Source of the DNA: DASYTH01 sp035762905
Lineage (GTDB): Bacteria > Actinomycetota > Actinomycetes > Mycobacteriales > Pseudonocardiaceae
Length of the DNA: 64,000 bases
Assembly: GCF_035762905.1 (NCBI RefSeq)
Contig: NZ_DASUCC010000159.1
Location: forward strand, 11,538 to 75,537
Reading direction: 5' to 3'
The translations under genes were made by a program, and so were the position numbers. Numbering within the stretch: position 1 is the first letter of the stretch; the number at the start of each line of letters is the position of its first letter. This document shows positions 50,559 to 60,131 of this stretch, piece by piece. The notes below the pieces were generated by a model. That model was not told where the DNA came from. It did no database searches and saw only the letters and a program-made list of their open reading frames with translations.

Positions 50559-51599
50559 TTACTTCATCACGCGGCGGATCACGGTGATCGGGCCGATGGC
50601 GTCGATCCCGGCGAGTTTGACGGTCTGGCCGAAGCTGGGGGCGTGTAGGGCGCGCAGGTTGTCGACCGCGATGGCGACGTGGTGGACGGGTTGGTAGTAG
50701 AAGATCAGGTCGCCGGGGCGGACGTCGTGCCGGAGAACCTGTTGGCCTACGCCGGATTGGTCGATGGAGACCCGGGGCAGTAGGACGCCGCCGACGCGGT
50801 AGGAGGTCTGGACCAGGCCGGAGCAGTCGTAGGCGGCCGGGCCGACGGCGCCCCAGAGGTAGGGCTTTCCCATCTGGTTCAGGGCGAAGCGGAGGACCGC
50901 GCCGACGTCGCCGGCCGGGATCTTGACATCGGTGCCGCTGAACTCGTTGGTGGATAACAGAGCGCGCTGGTCGGGGGTGAGCCGGTCGAGCGCGCGGCGC
51001 ACCTCGGCGATCTGGGATTCCAGCTCGCCCTTGTGCTGTTCCACCTCGGCCGCGCCGGTGGCCACCTCGGTCTCGGCGGCGTGCGCGGTGTCCAGCGCGC
51101 GGTTGGCCTCCTCGGCCGCCCGGTCCGCCTCGGCGACCGCGTTGCCGCCGACCACCATCGCCCGGCCGGACACCTGCCCGGCCAGCGTGGCCGCCTCCAT
51201 CCGGGCCAGCACCGCGTCCCGGTTGGCCCCGCCGATAAACGCGGACAGGCCCGGCCGGGTGTTCCGGCCGGCGAGCAGTGCGGTGACCTTCTCCATGTCG
51301 GCGCGCGCGGTGACCGCCTTGCTCCGCAGCTCCTCCGCGGCCGCCTTGGCCGCCGTCGCCGCCTCGGTCGCCGCGGCCGACTCGGCGCGCTTGCGGGCCA
51401 GATCCTCCTGCACCCGCAGCAGCTGCTCGTTGACCTTCTCGGCCTCCGCCGACAGGTCGTAGTAGTGGCCGAGCAGGCCGGCGACCGTGGTGGGTTGAGC
51501 CAGCGCCGGGCCGGGCGCGAGCACGCCGATCAGCGCGACCACGCCCAGCGGTACGGCCGCACGCCGCACCCGTCGCGATCGTCCGCCAGCGCCAACCAT
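50559..51599 (-). CDS. Exported NlpC/P60 peptidoglycan hydrolase
   Basis: A 346-residue wall enzyme (RipA-like). Signal peptide about 1-37 (ends GPALAQP), a long coiled coil (about 45-220) that keeps such enzymes inactive until docked, and a C-terminal NlpC/P60 domain with catalytic Cys in AYDCSGLVQTSY and His in HHVAIAVD. It would cut the D-Glu to diamino acid bond in stem peptides. ATG 51599 is chosen because it gives a proper signal peptide. Confidence 0.92.
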   Translation of the reverse strand: MVGAGGRSRRVRRAAVPLGVVALIGVLAPGPALAQPTTVAGLLGHYYDLSAEAEKVNEQLLRVQEDLARKRAESAAATEAATAAKAAAEELRSKAVTARADMEKVTALLAGRNTRPGLSAFIGGANRDAVLARMEAATLAGQVSGRAMVVGGNAVAEADRAAEEANRALDTAHAAETEVATGAAEVEQHKGELESQIAEVRRALDRLTPDQRALLSTNEFSGTDVKIPAGDVGAVLRFALNQMGKPYLWGAVGPAAYDCSGLVQTSYRVGGVLLPRVSIDQSGVGQQVLRHDVRPGDLIFYYQPVHHVAIAVDNLRALHAPSFGQTVKLAGIDAIGPITVIRRVMK

Positions 51600-51772
51600 G
51601 ATCCCCGTCCCCTCGCGTCGACTGCCCGTCCTCCATGGTCCAGGAAAGCCGTTGTGATCGTGTGTGGTTTGGCACCTGTGGTCGGCAAGGCCCGCCCGAA
51701 CGGGCAATCGCTGTGACACGATCATCCCTGCTCGCGTCCAGGGACAGGTATACCGGAGGGGTGGGGTGGCCG

Positions 51773-52975
51773 ATGAACCTCTCTGAACCTGCGCTGGATC
51801 GGGAGGCGGCCGACCGCGCCCTGCAACGGCTCGGCGCGGACAGCGACAACATCGCCGAGGGTCTGGTCGCCATGGACTCCCACCCCGGACACCAACTGCT
51901 CCGCGCCGCCACCCTGACCGGCCTGACCAGAACCCGTTGGGCGCAGGCAAGTACCGCGATGGCCACCCTGTGGGACCAGTTCGCCGCCTACCGCGCGCTG
52001 CTGGACCGGGCCAGGGCGGTGCGCGCCCGCCGCGCCCGCCCCGGGCAGGCCGAACTGGACGAGCTCGCCGAGTTGCTCACCGGCAAGGTGGTCGAGCTGA
52101 ACCAACAGCAGATCCCGATCGAACGGCGCAGCCTCACCGGTCCCGGCCTGATCGTCGAGCGGATCACCCTGACCGAGCTGGTGGCCCGGATGAAGTCCGG
52201 CTACGCCACCGTCACCGCATTGCTGGCCGAGGTGGACGCGGCGACCGCCGAGGCGCTGCGCAGGATCGACACGGTCGAGACCGAGCTGGCCGCGCTCGCC
52301 GGGCTGGCCGCGTCATTCGGACCGGCCCCGCTGCCCGAGCTCGAGTGGATCCGCGACGAGCTGGCCGACATCCGGGTCGCCGTCGCCGCCGACCCGCTTG
52401 CCGGTCCCGGCGACCGGCTCGCCGAGATCGAGGTGGACCTGGCCGAGCTGCGCGAACGGTTCGCCGGCATGGCCGACATCCGGGACACCCTCGACGAGCG
52501 GGTCGCCCGGATCTCCGGCGTGCTCGCCGAGATCGACGGCACCCAGGCCAGCACCCGCACGGCGCATGCCGACGTGCTCGCCAAGATCGCCGACCCGGCC
52601 CTGCCGGACCTGGCCGACCGGACCACGCCGGTCCGCGCGGGACTCGACCGGGTGCAGGCGCTGCGCGGTTCGGCCGACTGGCCGCGGCTGGCGGCCGAGT
52701 TGACCGCGCTCGAGCTGACCGCGACCGCCGCCGCGGCGCAGGCCCGGACCGCGCTCGGCGAGCTGACCGGCCTGCTGGACCGCCGGGCCGAGCTGCGCGG
52801 CCGGCTGGACGCGTACCGCGCCAAGGCGGCGCGGCTGGGCCGGGCCGAGGACCTGCCCCTGTCCGCCCTGCACGATGCGGCGCACCGGCTGCTGTACACC
52901 CGCCCGTGCGACCTCGCCGAAGCGACCCGGGCGGTCAACCGGTACCAGCAGGCCATTCAGGAGGGGCCCCGATGA
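51773..52975 (+). CDS. Coiled-coil protein of the PknG operon
   Basis: About 400 residues, mostly Ala/Leu/Glu/Arg heptad-like helices (for example AALAGLAASFG, LAEIEVDLAELRERF), with no membrane segment or catalytic motif. I do not recognise a family. ATG 51773; the stop overlaps the kinase start (ATGA), so it is translationally coupled to the PknG-like kinase and probably a partner or substrate scaffold. Confidence 0.8.
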   Translation: MNLSEPALDREAADRALQRLGADSDNIAEGLVAMDSHPGHQLLRAATLTGLTRTRWAQASTAMATLWDQFAAYRALLDRARAVRARRARPGQAELDELAELLTGKVVELNQQQIPIERRSLTGPGLIVERITLTELVARMKSGYATVTALLAEVDAATAEALRRIDTVETELAALAGLAASFGPAPLPELEWIRDELADIRVAVAADPLAGPGDRLAEIEVDLAELRERFAGMADIRDTLDERVARISGVLAEIDGTQASTRTAHADVLAKIADPALPDLADRTTPVRAGLDRVQALRGSADWPRLAAELTALELTATAAAAQARTALGELTGLLDRRAELRGRLDAYRAKAARLGRAEDLPLSALHDAAHRLLYTRPCDLAEATRAVNRYQQAIQEGPR

Positions 52976-55215
52976 CCACCTGCTCCCGCCCAGCCTGCTC
53001 GGGAAACCTCGACGAGGACGGCTTCTGCGACACCTGCGGGCTGGCCGCCCCGATCGCCGTCACCGTCGCGGCCGCGGCCGAACCGGCGACCACCGGCTCG
53101 GGCCGGGCCAGCGCGCCAACCGTGAGCACGAGCACCGCGTGGAGCACGGCACCGACCGCACCGGCCACCGGCGTGTCCCGGCGCACCTCGAGCCGCTCGT
53201 CCACCCGCGGCCTGCTCGGCGCCGGGCTGGTCGAGGTGCCCCGGGTGCCCTACCGCGACCCCCGGGACGCGGTGCTTGCCGACCCGCAGGTGCCCGAGGA
53301 CAAGCGGTACTGCAGCAAATGCGGGGTCAAAGTGGGCCGGGGCCGGGACGGCCGGCCGGGCCGCACCGAGGGGTTCTGCGCCAAGTGCGGGCACCGCTAC
53401 TCGTTCACGCCGAAGCTGTCCGGGGGCGACCTGGTGCACGGCCAGTACGAGGTGCTCGGCTGCCTGGCGCACGGCGGGCTCGGCTGGATCTACCTGGCGC
53501 TGGACCGCGCGGTGGCCGACCGCTGGGTGGTGCTCAAGGGCCTGCTGGACACCGGGGACACCGATGCGATGGCCGCGGCGGTGGCCGAGCGGCAGTTCCT
53601 CGCGGAGGTGGAGCACCCGAACATCGTCAAGATCCACAACTTCGTCCAGCACCGGGACGAGTCCAGCGACACCGCCACCGGCTACATCGTGATGGAGTAC
53701 GTCGGCGGCCGGTCGCTCAAAGAGATGATCAAGGAGCGGCGCCGGGAGATCGGGCCGCAGGAGTGTCTTCCGCTGGCCCAGGCGATCGCCTACGCGCTCG
53801 AGGTGCTCCCGGCGCTCGGCTACCTGCACTCGGTCGGCCTGTTGTACTGCGACTTCAAGCCGGACAACGTGATCCAGACCGAGGAGCAGCTCAAGCTGAT
53901 CGATCTCGGCGCGGTGCGCCGGGCCGACGACGAGGTCAGTGCCGTGTACGGCACGGTCGGCTACCAGGCGCCGGAGATCGCCGAGCGCGGCCCGTCGGTG
54001 GAGTCCGACATCTACACGGTCGGCCGGGCGCTCGCGGTGATGACCTTTCCGTTCGACTTCCACGCCGGCCACCGCGAGCGGCTGCCCGGACCGGCCGAGG
54101 TGCCGCTGCTGGCCGAGTTCGACTCGTTCCACCGGTTGCTGCTGCGGGCCACCGCGACCGAGCCGGCCCGCCGGTTCGGCTCCGCCGAGGAGATGCGCGA
54201 GCAGCTCACCGGCGTGCTCCGGGAGGTGCTCGCCGCCGGTGACGGCCAGCCGCGCCCGGGCCCGTCGACCGAGTTCACCCCGGAACAACACAGCTTCGGC
54301 GTCTCGGCGACCGTGGCCCGGGCGGCGCCCGACCCGGCGGCGATCATCGAGGCGCTGCCGCTGCCCCGGGTCGACGGCGCCGATCCGGCCGCCGCGTTCC
54401 TCGCCACGGTCGGCGCCGGCGATCCGAAGCGGGCGCTGCGCGAGCTGTCCGATGCCCCGCAGTCCACCGTGGAGGTTCGGCTGCGGCTGGCCCGGACCTG
54501 CCTCGAGCTGGACGATCTGGTCGCCGCCGGCCGGGAGCTGGATCTCATCGGGGCCGAGGCGGACGCCCGGGTGGCCTGGCACCGCGGGCTGATCGCGCTG
54601 GCCGGCGGGAAGATCGAGGCGGCCCGGGCGGCGTTCGACGCGGTCTACGCCGCCGTTCCCGGTGAGTTGGCGCCGAAGCTGGCGCTCGCGGCGTGCGCCG
54701 AGCTGGCCGGCGACCGGGCCGCGGCCGACCGCCACTACCGCACCGTGTGGCGCACCGACCGGTCCTACCTCAGCGCGGCGTTCGGCCTGGCCCGGGTGTT
54801 GTACGCGGGCGGCGACCGGGCCGAGGCGGTGGACGTGCTGCGCTCGGTGCCGGAGACCTCCAACCACTACCTGACCGCGCAGCTGGCCGCGATCCGGGCG
54901 CAGACCGCCGCCGACACGGTGGCCGCCATGAGCGAGCAGGACCTGGTCGGCGCCGGCGTCCGGCTGACCGGGCTGGAACTGGACGCCGAACGCCGGACGC
55001 AGGCCAGCCGGGAGTTGCTCGAGGCGGCGCTCGCCTGGGTGCACACCGGCCGGACCGGCACCGGCAAGGTGCTCGACTGCGACCTGACCGACACGGAACT
55101 GCGGTTCGGCCTCGAGCGGTGCTACCGAACCCTGGCCCGCCAGGCGCCGACCACCACCGAGCGCATCGCATTCGTCGACCGCGCCAACGAGATCCGCCCG
55201 AGGACGTGGGTATGA
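52972..55215 (+). CDS. pknG: PknG-family Ser/Thr protein kinase
   Basis: 747 residues, nearly the same length as mycobacterial PknG. Order: an N-terminal zinc ribbon (CSRPAC ... CDTC), a disordered Thr/Ser-rich stretch, a rubredoxin-like ribbon (YCSKCG ... FCAKCG), kinase domain (glycine loop LAHGGLGWIYLALD, Lys in WVVLKGLL, catalytic YCDFKPDNVI, LKLIDLGAV) and C-terminal TPR repeats (about 500-747). Mycobacterial PknG senses redox and amino acid state and controls 2-oxoglutarate metabolism via GarA. The operon here differs in carrying PP2C, VWA and FHA partners. Confidence 0.94.
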   Translation: MTTCSRPACSGNLDEDGFCDTCGLAAPIAVTVAAAAEPATTGSGRASAPTVSTSTAWSTAPTAPATGVSRRTSSRSSTRGLLGAGLVEVPRVPYRDPRDAVLADPQVPEDKRYCSKCGVKVGRGRDGRPGRTEGFCAKCGHRYSFTPKLSGGDLVHGQYEVLGCLAHGGLGWIYLALDRAVADRWVVLKGLLDTGDTDAMAAAVAERQFLAEVEHPNIVKIHNFVQHRDESSDTATGYIVMEYVGGRSLKEMIKERRREIGPQECLPLAQAIAYALEVLPALGYLHSVGLLYCDFKPDNVIQTEEQLKLIDLGAVRRADDEVSAVYGTVGYQAPEIAERGPSVESDIYTVGRALAVMTFPFDFHAGHRERLPGPAEVPLLAEFDSFHRLLLRATATEPARRFGSAEEMREQLTGVLREVLAAGDGQPRPGPSTEFTPEQHSFGVSATVARAAPDPAAIIEALPLPRVDGADPAAAFLATVGAGDPKRALRELSDAPQSTVEVRLRLARTCLELDDLVAAGRELDLIGAEADARVAWHRGLIALAGGKIEAARAAFDAVYAAVPGELAPKLALAACAELAGDRAAADRHYRTVWRTDRSYLSAAFGLARVLYAGGDRAEAVDVLRSVPETSNHYLTAQLAAIRAQTAADTVAAMSEQDLVGAGVRLTGLELDAERRTQASRELLEAALAWVHTGRTGTGKVLDCDLTDTELRFGLERCYRTLARQAPTTTERIAFVDRANEIRPRTWV

Positions 55216-56231
55216 GCGAGCCGAGCCAGCACGAGCGGAAATGCCCGGAATGTGCCGAGATGGTCGGGACCGGCGACCGGTTCTGCGAGGGGTGCGGCAC
55301 CGACCTGTTGGTGCACCGCACTCCGGTGGGCGGCGCGCCGGGCCCGCTCGGCGAGGCGTGCGTGGCCTGTGGCAACACCGAGCTGAGCGCGGACGGGTAC
55401 TGCGAGCGGTGCGGGCGGTCCCAACCGGCCGCCCGGGACCGGATGGAGTGCGACCTCGGCGTGGTCGCCGGGGTGGGCGACCGGGGCCGGCACCGCAGCC
55501 GCAACGAGGACTCGATGGCCTTCGCCTGGGTCGGCGATCCCGGCAGCCCGCGCGGCGTGGTCGCCGTGGTGTGCGACGGGGTGGCCACCACCGAGCGGGC
55601 CGACCAGGCCTCGCAGGCGGCGGCCGACGCGGCGCTGGACGTGCTCACCGGCGCGTTGCTGGACGAGACGGACGCGGCGGCGGTGACCGCCGCCGCGGTG
55701 GACGCGGCCATGGCCACGGTGACCGCGCTGGCCGAGCAGGAGCTGCCCGGCTCGGCGCCGTCCTGCACGTTCGTCTCCGCCGTGGTCACCCCGGAGCGGG
55801 TGACCGTGGGCTGGGTCGGGGACAGCAGGGCGTACTGGCTTTCCGACAACGGCACGGGCGCGGACGACTCGCGCCAGCTCACCGTGGACGACACGGTCGC
55901 GGCCCAGCTGGTGGCCGCCGGGATGGATCCGGCCGAGGCGGCCACCGTCTACCACGCGCATGCGCTGTCCTCGTGGATCGGCGCGGACGCCGGCGACGTC
56001 ACACCGCACGTGGTCACCCTCGAGCCGGACGGGCCCGGCGCGGTTCTGCTGTGCAGCGACGGGTTGTGGAACTACCTGCCGGAGGCGGGCGAGCTGGCCG
56101 GCCGGCGCCCGGCCGGGTCCACGCCGCTGGCCGCGGCGGCCGAGCTGACCGGGGTCGCGCTCGAGATGGGCGGCCAGGACAACATCACCGTCGTGGTGAT
56201 CCCCCATCCACTGAGGAGCCCGGGCCGATGA
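55212..56231 (+). CDS. PP2C-family phosphatase with N-terminal zinc ribbons
   Basis: 339 residues. Two zinc ribbons (CPEC...FCEGC and CVAC...YCERC, residues 10-65), then a PP2C domain with metal-binding motifs RNEDSMAF, VVCDGVA, VGWVGDSRAYW and GGQDNITVVV. Start and stop overlap both neighbours by 4 bases. It would reverse phosphorylation made by the adjacent PknG-like kinase. Confidence 0.93.
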   Translation: MSEPSQHERKCPECAEMVGTGDRFCEGCGTDLLVHRTPVGGAPGPLGEACVACGNTELSADGYCERCGRSQPAARDRMECDLGVVAGVGDRGRHRSRNEDSMAFAWVGDPGSPRGVVAVVCDGVATTERADQASQAAADAALDVLTGALLDETDAAAVTAAAVDAAMATVTALAEQELPGSAPSCTFVSAVVTPERVTVGWVGDSRAYWLSDNGTGADDSRQLTVDDTVAAQLVAAGMDPAEAATVYHAHALSSWIGADAGDVTPHVVTLEPDGPGAVLLCSDGLWNYLPEAGELAGRRPAGSTPLAAAAELTGVALEMGGQDNITVVVIPHPLRSPGR

Positions 56232-57529
56232 CCGCCTTCACGCTCGACGTCTACCAGAACGAATACCTGCCCGAGGGCTCCCGCGAGGTCAACGCGATCG
56301 TCACGGTCAGCGCGACCGGCGGCCCGGCTGCCGGCGAGGCGGCCGGGCCGGCCGGCTCGGCCGCCGAGGTGATCATCGTGGACTGCTCCGGGTCGATGCA
56401 CGTGCCGCCGACCAAGCTGGCGGCGGCCAAGGCGGCGACCGTCGCGGCGATCGACGCGCTGCGCGACGGGGTGGCCTTCGCCGTCGTGGCCGGCACCGAC
56501 ACGGCGAAGCTGGTCTACCCGACGAAGGCCGAACTGGTGCCGGCCAGCGCGCGGACCAGGGCGGCGGCCAAGGAGGCGGTGAGCCACCTGCGGGCCAGCG
56601 GCGGGACCGCGATGGGCCAGTGGCTCCAACTCGCCGACGCGCTGTTCGTCGGGCAGCCGGCCGCCACCCGGCACGCCATCCTGCTCACCGACGGGCAGAA
56701 CATGCACGAGACGCCGCGCCAGCTGACCCGCACGATCAAGGCGGTCACCGGGCACTTCGTCTGCGACTGCCGCGGGGTGGGGACCGACTGGGAGGTCGGC
56801 GAACTGCGCGAGATCGCCACCGCGCTGCTCGGCACCGTGGACATCGTGGCCGAGCCGTCCGGGCTGGCGGCCGACTTCCGGGCGATGACGACGGTGGCCA
56901 TGGGCAAGTCGGTCGGCGACGTGTCGCTGCGGCTGTGGACCCCGCAGGGCGCCCGGGTGAAGTTCGTCAAGCAGGTGGAGCCGACGCTGACCGATCTGAC
57001 CGGTCGCCGGGTGGAGTCCCCGCCGCGCAGCGGCGACTACCCGACCGGGTCGTGGGGAAACGAGAGCCGGGACTACCACGTCTGCATCGAGGTGAACCCG
57101 GCCGGCGTCGGCGACAAGATGCTCGCCGGACGGGTGAGCATGGTGGTCCCGAGCACCAACGAGGTGGTCGGCAAGGGTCAGATCCTGGCGATCTGGACCG
57201 ACGACACGGTGCTGTCCACCAAGATCAGCCCGGAGGTGGCGCACTACACCGGTCAGGCCGAGCTGGCCGCCGCGATCCAGGAGGGTCTGGAGGCCCGCAA
57301 GGCCGGCCAGGTCGAGCGCGCCACCGCCCGGCTCGGGCGGGCGGTCGCCCTTGCCACCGAGTCCGGCCACGGCGACACGGCCAAGCTGCTGGCCAAGGTG
57401 GTGGACATCGAGGACGCCGCCACCGGCACCGTGCGGCTCAAGCGCGCCGTCGAGGCGGTCGACGAGATGACCCTGGATACCAGGTCCACGGTCACCAAGC
57501 GGGTCGGCCGCAAGCCGGCCGAGGACTGA
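56228..57529 (+). CDS. von Willebrand factor A domain protein
   Basis: 433 residues. The VWA domain (about 45-225) has the metal-ion-dependent adhesion site DCSGSMH, and ASGGTAMG and LLTDGQN further on, so it should bind a divalent metal and a protein partner. A beta domain and a C-terminal helical region follow. Coupled to the PP2C gene by ATGA overlap. Probably an adaptor of the kinase/phosphatase module. Confidence 0.9.
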   Translation: MTAFTLDVYQNEYLPEGSREVNAIVTVSATGGPAAGEAAGPAGSAAEVIIVDCSGSMHVPPTKLAAAKAATVAAIDALRDGVAFAVVAGTDTAKLVYPTKAELVPASARTRAAAKEAVSHLRASGGTAMGQWLQLADALFVGQPAATRHAILLTDGQNMHETPRQLTRTIKAVTGHFVCDCRGVGTDWEVGELREIATALLGTVDIVAEPSGLAADFRAMTTVAMGKSVGDVSLRLWTPQGARVKFVKQVEPTLTDLTGRRVESPPRSGDYPTGSWGNESRDYHVCIEVNPAGVGDKMLAGRVSMVVPSTNEVVGKGQILAIWTDDTVLSTKISPEVAHYTGQAELAAAIQEGLEARKAGQVERATARLGRAVALATESGHGDTAKLLAKVVDIEDAATGTVRLKRAVEAVDEMTLDTRSTVTKRVGRKPAED

Positions 57530-57530
57530 C

Positions 57531-58223
57531 ATGGGCGCCTGCCCCAACGGCCACGACTCCGCCGACACCGAGTTCTGCGACGTCTGCGGGATGGAGATGT
57601 CCGCGGCACCGCAACCGGCCCCGGTCCCGGCGGCCGCTCCCGCGTCGGTCTGCCCGGCCTGCGACACCCCGCTGGACGGCCGGTTCTGCGAAGCCTGCGG
57701 ACACGACTCGCTGGCCGCGCCGCCGCGCCGAACTCCGCCGGCACCGGCCCCTGAACCGGTCCCGGCCGAACCCGCCGTACCCGCCGAGCCGGCCGAACCG
57801 GCGGTGGCGCCCACCCGGACCTGGACCGCGACGGTCGCCGCCGACCGCGCCTACTTCAACACGGTCATGGCCGCCGGCGGCCCGGACGCGGCCTCGATCA
57901 CGTTCCCGCCGTTCTGCCCGGAGCGGTACTTTCCGTTGCACGCCAAGCAGACCACCATCGGCCGGCGGAGCACCTCCCGGGGCATCCACCCGGACATCGA
58001 CCTCACCGGCCCCCCGGAGGACCCGGGCGTGTCCCATCTGCACGGGGTACTGCTGGTCGGCCCGGCCGGCGATCTGTCCATCGTGGACGTCGGTTCGGCC
58101 AACGGCACGACGGTCAACGACAGCGAGGATGCCCTGCCCACCAACGTTCCGCGGCCGCTTGCCGACGGCGACCGGGTGCACATCGGGGCGTGGACCACGA
58201 TCACCGTTCACCTCACGGAATGA
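57531..58223 (+). CDS. FHA-domain protein with zinc ribbons
   Basis: 230 residues. Two zinc-ribbon-like clusters (CPNG...FCDVCG and CPAC...FCEACG), a Pro/Ala-rich linker and a C-terminal FHA domain (TTIGRRSTS, GVSHLHG, SANGTTVND) that binds phosphothreonine. It starts one base after the VWA stop. A likely reader or substrate of the PknG-like kinase, in the role GarA plays in mycobacteria. Confidence 0.92.
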   Translation: MGACPNGHDSADTEFCDVCGMEMSAAPQPAPVPAAAPASVCPACDTPLDGRFCEACGHDSLAAPPRRTPPAPAPEPVPAEPAVPAEPAEPAVAPTRTWTATVAADRAYFNTVMAAGGPDAASITFPPFCPERYFPLHAKQTTIGRRSTSRGIHPDIDLTGPPEDPGVSHLHGVLLVGPAGDLSIVDVGSANGTTVNDSEDALPTNVPRPLADGDRVHIGAWTTITVHLTE

Positions 58224-59202
58224 GCACCGCCGCGCCGTTGACCCGGTCCGCTGCCAGGTCGGTGAGCGCGGTGTCCGCTGTGGACAGTGGATACTCCCGC
58301 GTGGCCACCGTCAACCGGTGGGTACCGGCGAAGTCGAGGAACGCCTGGGCGTCCGCCCGGGTGTTCGCGGTGACGCTGCGGATCTGGCGTTCCTGGAACA
58401 GATGCCGCTGGTAGTTCAGGGCGGGGATGTCGGAGAGGTGGATGCCGGCGACGGCCAGGGTGCCGCCCCGGTCCAGGGCGGCGAGGGCGGCCGGGACCAG
58501 GGTGCCGACCGGGGCGAACAGGATGGCGGCGTCCAGTGGTTCGGGCGGCGGGTCGGCGGCGCCCGCGGCCGACGCGGCGCCGAGGTCGAGGGCCAGGCGT
58601 TGGGCGGCCGGGCTCCGGGTGAAGACGTGCACGGTGGCGCCCCTGGCGATGGCGACCTGCGCGGCGAGGTGGGCGCTGGCGCCGAAGCCGTAGACGCCGA
58701 GCCGGCCACCCGGCGGCAGGTCGGCGCGGAGCAGGGCGCGGTAGCCGATGATGCCGGCGCACAGCAGCGGCGCCAGCTCGGCGACCGGATACCCGGACGG
58801 CAGGCGCAGCGCGTATGCCGCCGGGACGGTGGTCGCCTCGGCGTAGCCGCCGTCGGCGTCCCAGCCGGTGTAGACCGAGCGGGGGCACAGGTTCTCCGCG
58901 CCGCGCCGGCAGTACCGGCACTCCCCGCAGGTGCCGCGCAGCCAGGCGATGCCGACCCGGTCCCCGGGGCGGAACTCGCCGGCACCGGTGCGCACCTCGC
59001 CCACCACCTCGTGGCCGGGCACCACCCCCGGCCGGTGCACCGGCAGGTCCCCCTCGGCCACGTGCAGGTCGGTGCGGCACACGCCGCAGGCCAGCACCCG
59101 CACCAGCAGCTCGCCGGGCGCCGGCTCGGGCTCCGGCTCGGTCCGGGACACCAGCGGTCCCGAGGCCATCGGCCCCGGCCGCTCCACCCGCCACGCCAGC
59201 AC
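58213..59202 (-). CDS. Zinc-dependent alcohol dehydrogenase
   Basis: About 329 residues of the MDR family. Catalytic zinc site CGVCRTDLH and GHEVVGEV, structural zinc site CGECRYCRRGAENLC, and NAD(P) fold GVYGFGASAH. GTG 59202 is chosen with GAGGA about 9 bases upstream; the frame extends to ATG 59283, but that would overlap the start of the divergent gene. Its end overlaps the FHA gene by 11 bases (convergent). Confidence 0.9.
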   Translation of the reverse strand: MLAWRVERPGPMASGPLVSRTEPEPEPAPGELLVRVLACGVCRTDLHVAEGDLPVHRPGVVPGHEVVGEVRTGAGEFRPGDRVGIAWLRGTCGECRYCRRGAENLCPRSVYTGWDADGGYAEATTVPAAYALRLPSGYPVAELAPLLCAGIIGYRALLRADLPPGGRLGVYGFGASAHLAAQVAIARGATVHVFTRSPAAQRLALDLGAASAAGAADPPPEPLDAAILFAPVGTLVPAALAALDRGGTLAVAGIHLSDIPALNYQRHLFQERQIRSVTANTRADAQAFLDFAGTHRLTVATREYPLSTADTALTDLAADRVNGAAVLIP

Positions 59203-59281
59203 CTCGACCGTCCTCAGTGGACGATGCGGTAACAGGTCGCCTTGGTCATCGCCGGACACCCTACGCGTATGTTCGGTAGTC

Positions 59282-60112
59282 ATGGATGGGGACTGGTTCA
59301 CCCGGTGCGGGCACTGCCACCTGCACTGGGGCCGGCACGGCGCCGCCGGGTTGCTGGCCGCCTCGGCCGGGCAGGTGCTGTTGCAGCAACGGGCCGGGCC
59401 GGCCAGCGGCGCCGGCACCTGGGGACTGTTCGGCGGGGCCCGGCACAGCGACGAGGACCCCGTGACGGCGGCGCTGCGGGAGACCGCCGAGGAGAGCACG
59501 CTGCCCATCGACGAGGTCCGGGTGCACGGCATCGCCACCGAGGACCACGGGGATTGGGCCTACCACACGGTGTTCGGCACCGTGCCGGAGCCGGTGGCGG
59601 TGCGGCCGGCGTCCTGGGAGACCGCGGCGGCCGCCTGGGTGCCGGAGGACGAGGTGGCGCGGTGGTCGCTGTTCGAGCCGTTCGGCAACGCCTGGCCCCG
59701 GCTTCGGCCGGGGTTGCGCCGGCCGGTGCTGGTCGTCGACTGCGCGAACGTGATGGGTGCCCGGGCGGACGGGTGGTGGCGGGACCGGGCCGGTGCGGCC
59801 GGCCGGCTGCGCGACGACCTCGGCGAGGTGGCCAGGTGCGGAACCACCGGGATCGACCCGTTCGACCGGTGCCTGCCGGAGGTCGTGCTGGTGGTGGAGG
59901 GCGCCGCCCGCGGGATCGGGCCCGGCGAGACCGGCGTCCGGGTGGTCGACGCGCCGCGGGTCGGCGACGACGCGATCGTCGAGCAGGTCGAACTGGCCGG
60001 TCCGGACACCCGGCCGATCGTGGTCACCGCCGACCGCGCGCTGCGCGAGCGCTGCCGGGTGGCCGGGGCCGCCGTGCTCGGCCCCCGCTGGCTGCTGGAC
60101 CGGCTGGGCTGA
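59282..60112 (+). CDS. NUDIX hydrolase fused to a NYN/PIN-like domain
   Basis: 276 residues. N-terminal NUDIX domain (about 20-135) with a complete box GARHSDEDPVTAALRETAEES. The C-terminal part (about 145-276; LVVDCANVMGARADGWWRD, PIVVTADRALRERC) matches the NYN/PIN-like nuclease pattern with an Asp after the first strand. The fusion suggests nucleotide or RNA-end processing followed by cleavage. The helicase gene begins 19 bases downstream, so RNA metabolism is plausible. Confidence 0.8.
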   Translation: MDGDWFTRCGHCHLHWGRHGAAGLLAASAGQVLLQQRAGPASGAGTWGLFGGARHSDEDPVTAALRETAEESTLPIDEVRVHGIATEDHGDWAYHTVFGTVPEPVAVRPASWETAAAAWVPEDEVARWSLFEPFGNAWPRLRPGLRRPVLVVDCANVMGARADGWWRDRAGAAGRLRDDLGEVARCGTTGIDPFDRCLPEVVLVVEGAARGIGPGETGVRVVDAPRVGDDAIVEQVELAGPDTRPIVVTADRALRERCRVAGAAVLGPRWLLDRLG

Positions 60113-60131
60113 TGGCACGATCGGACCAGTC

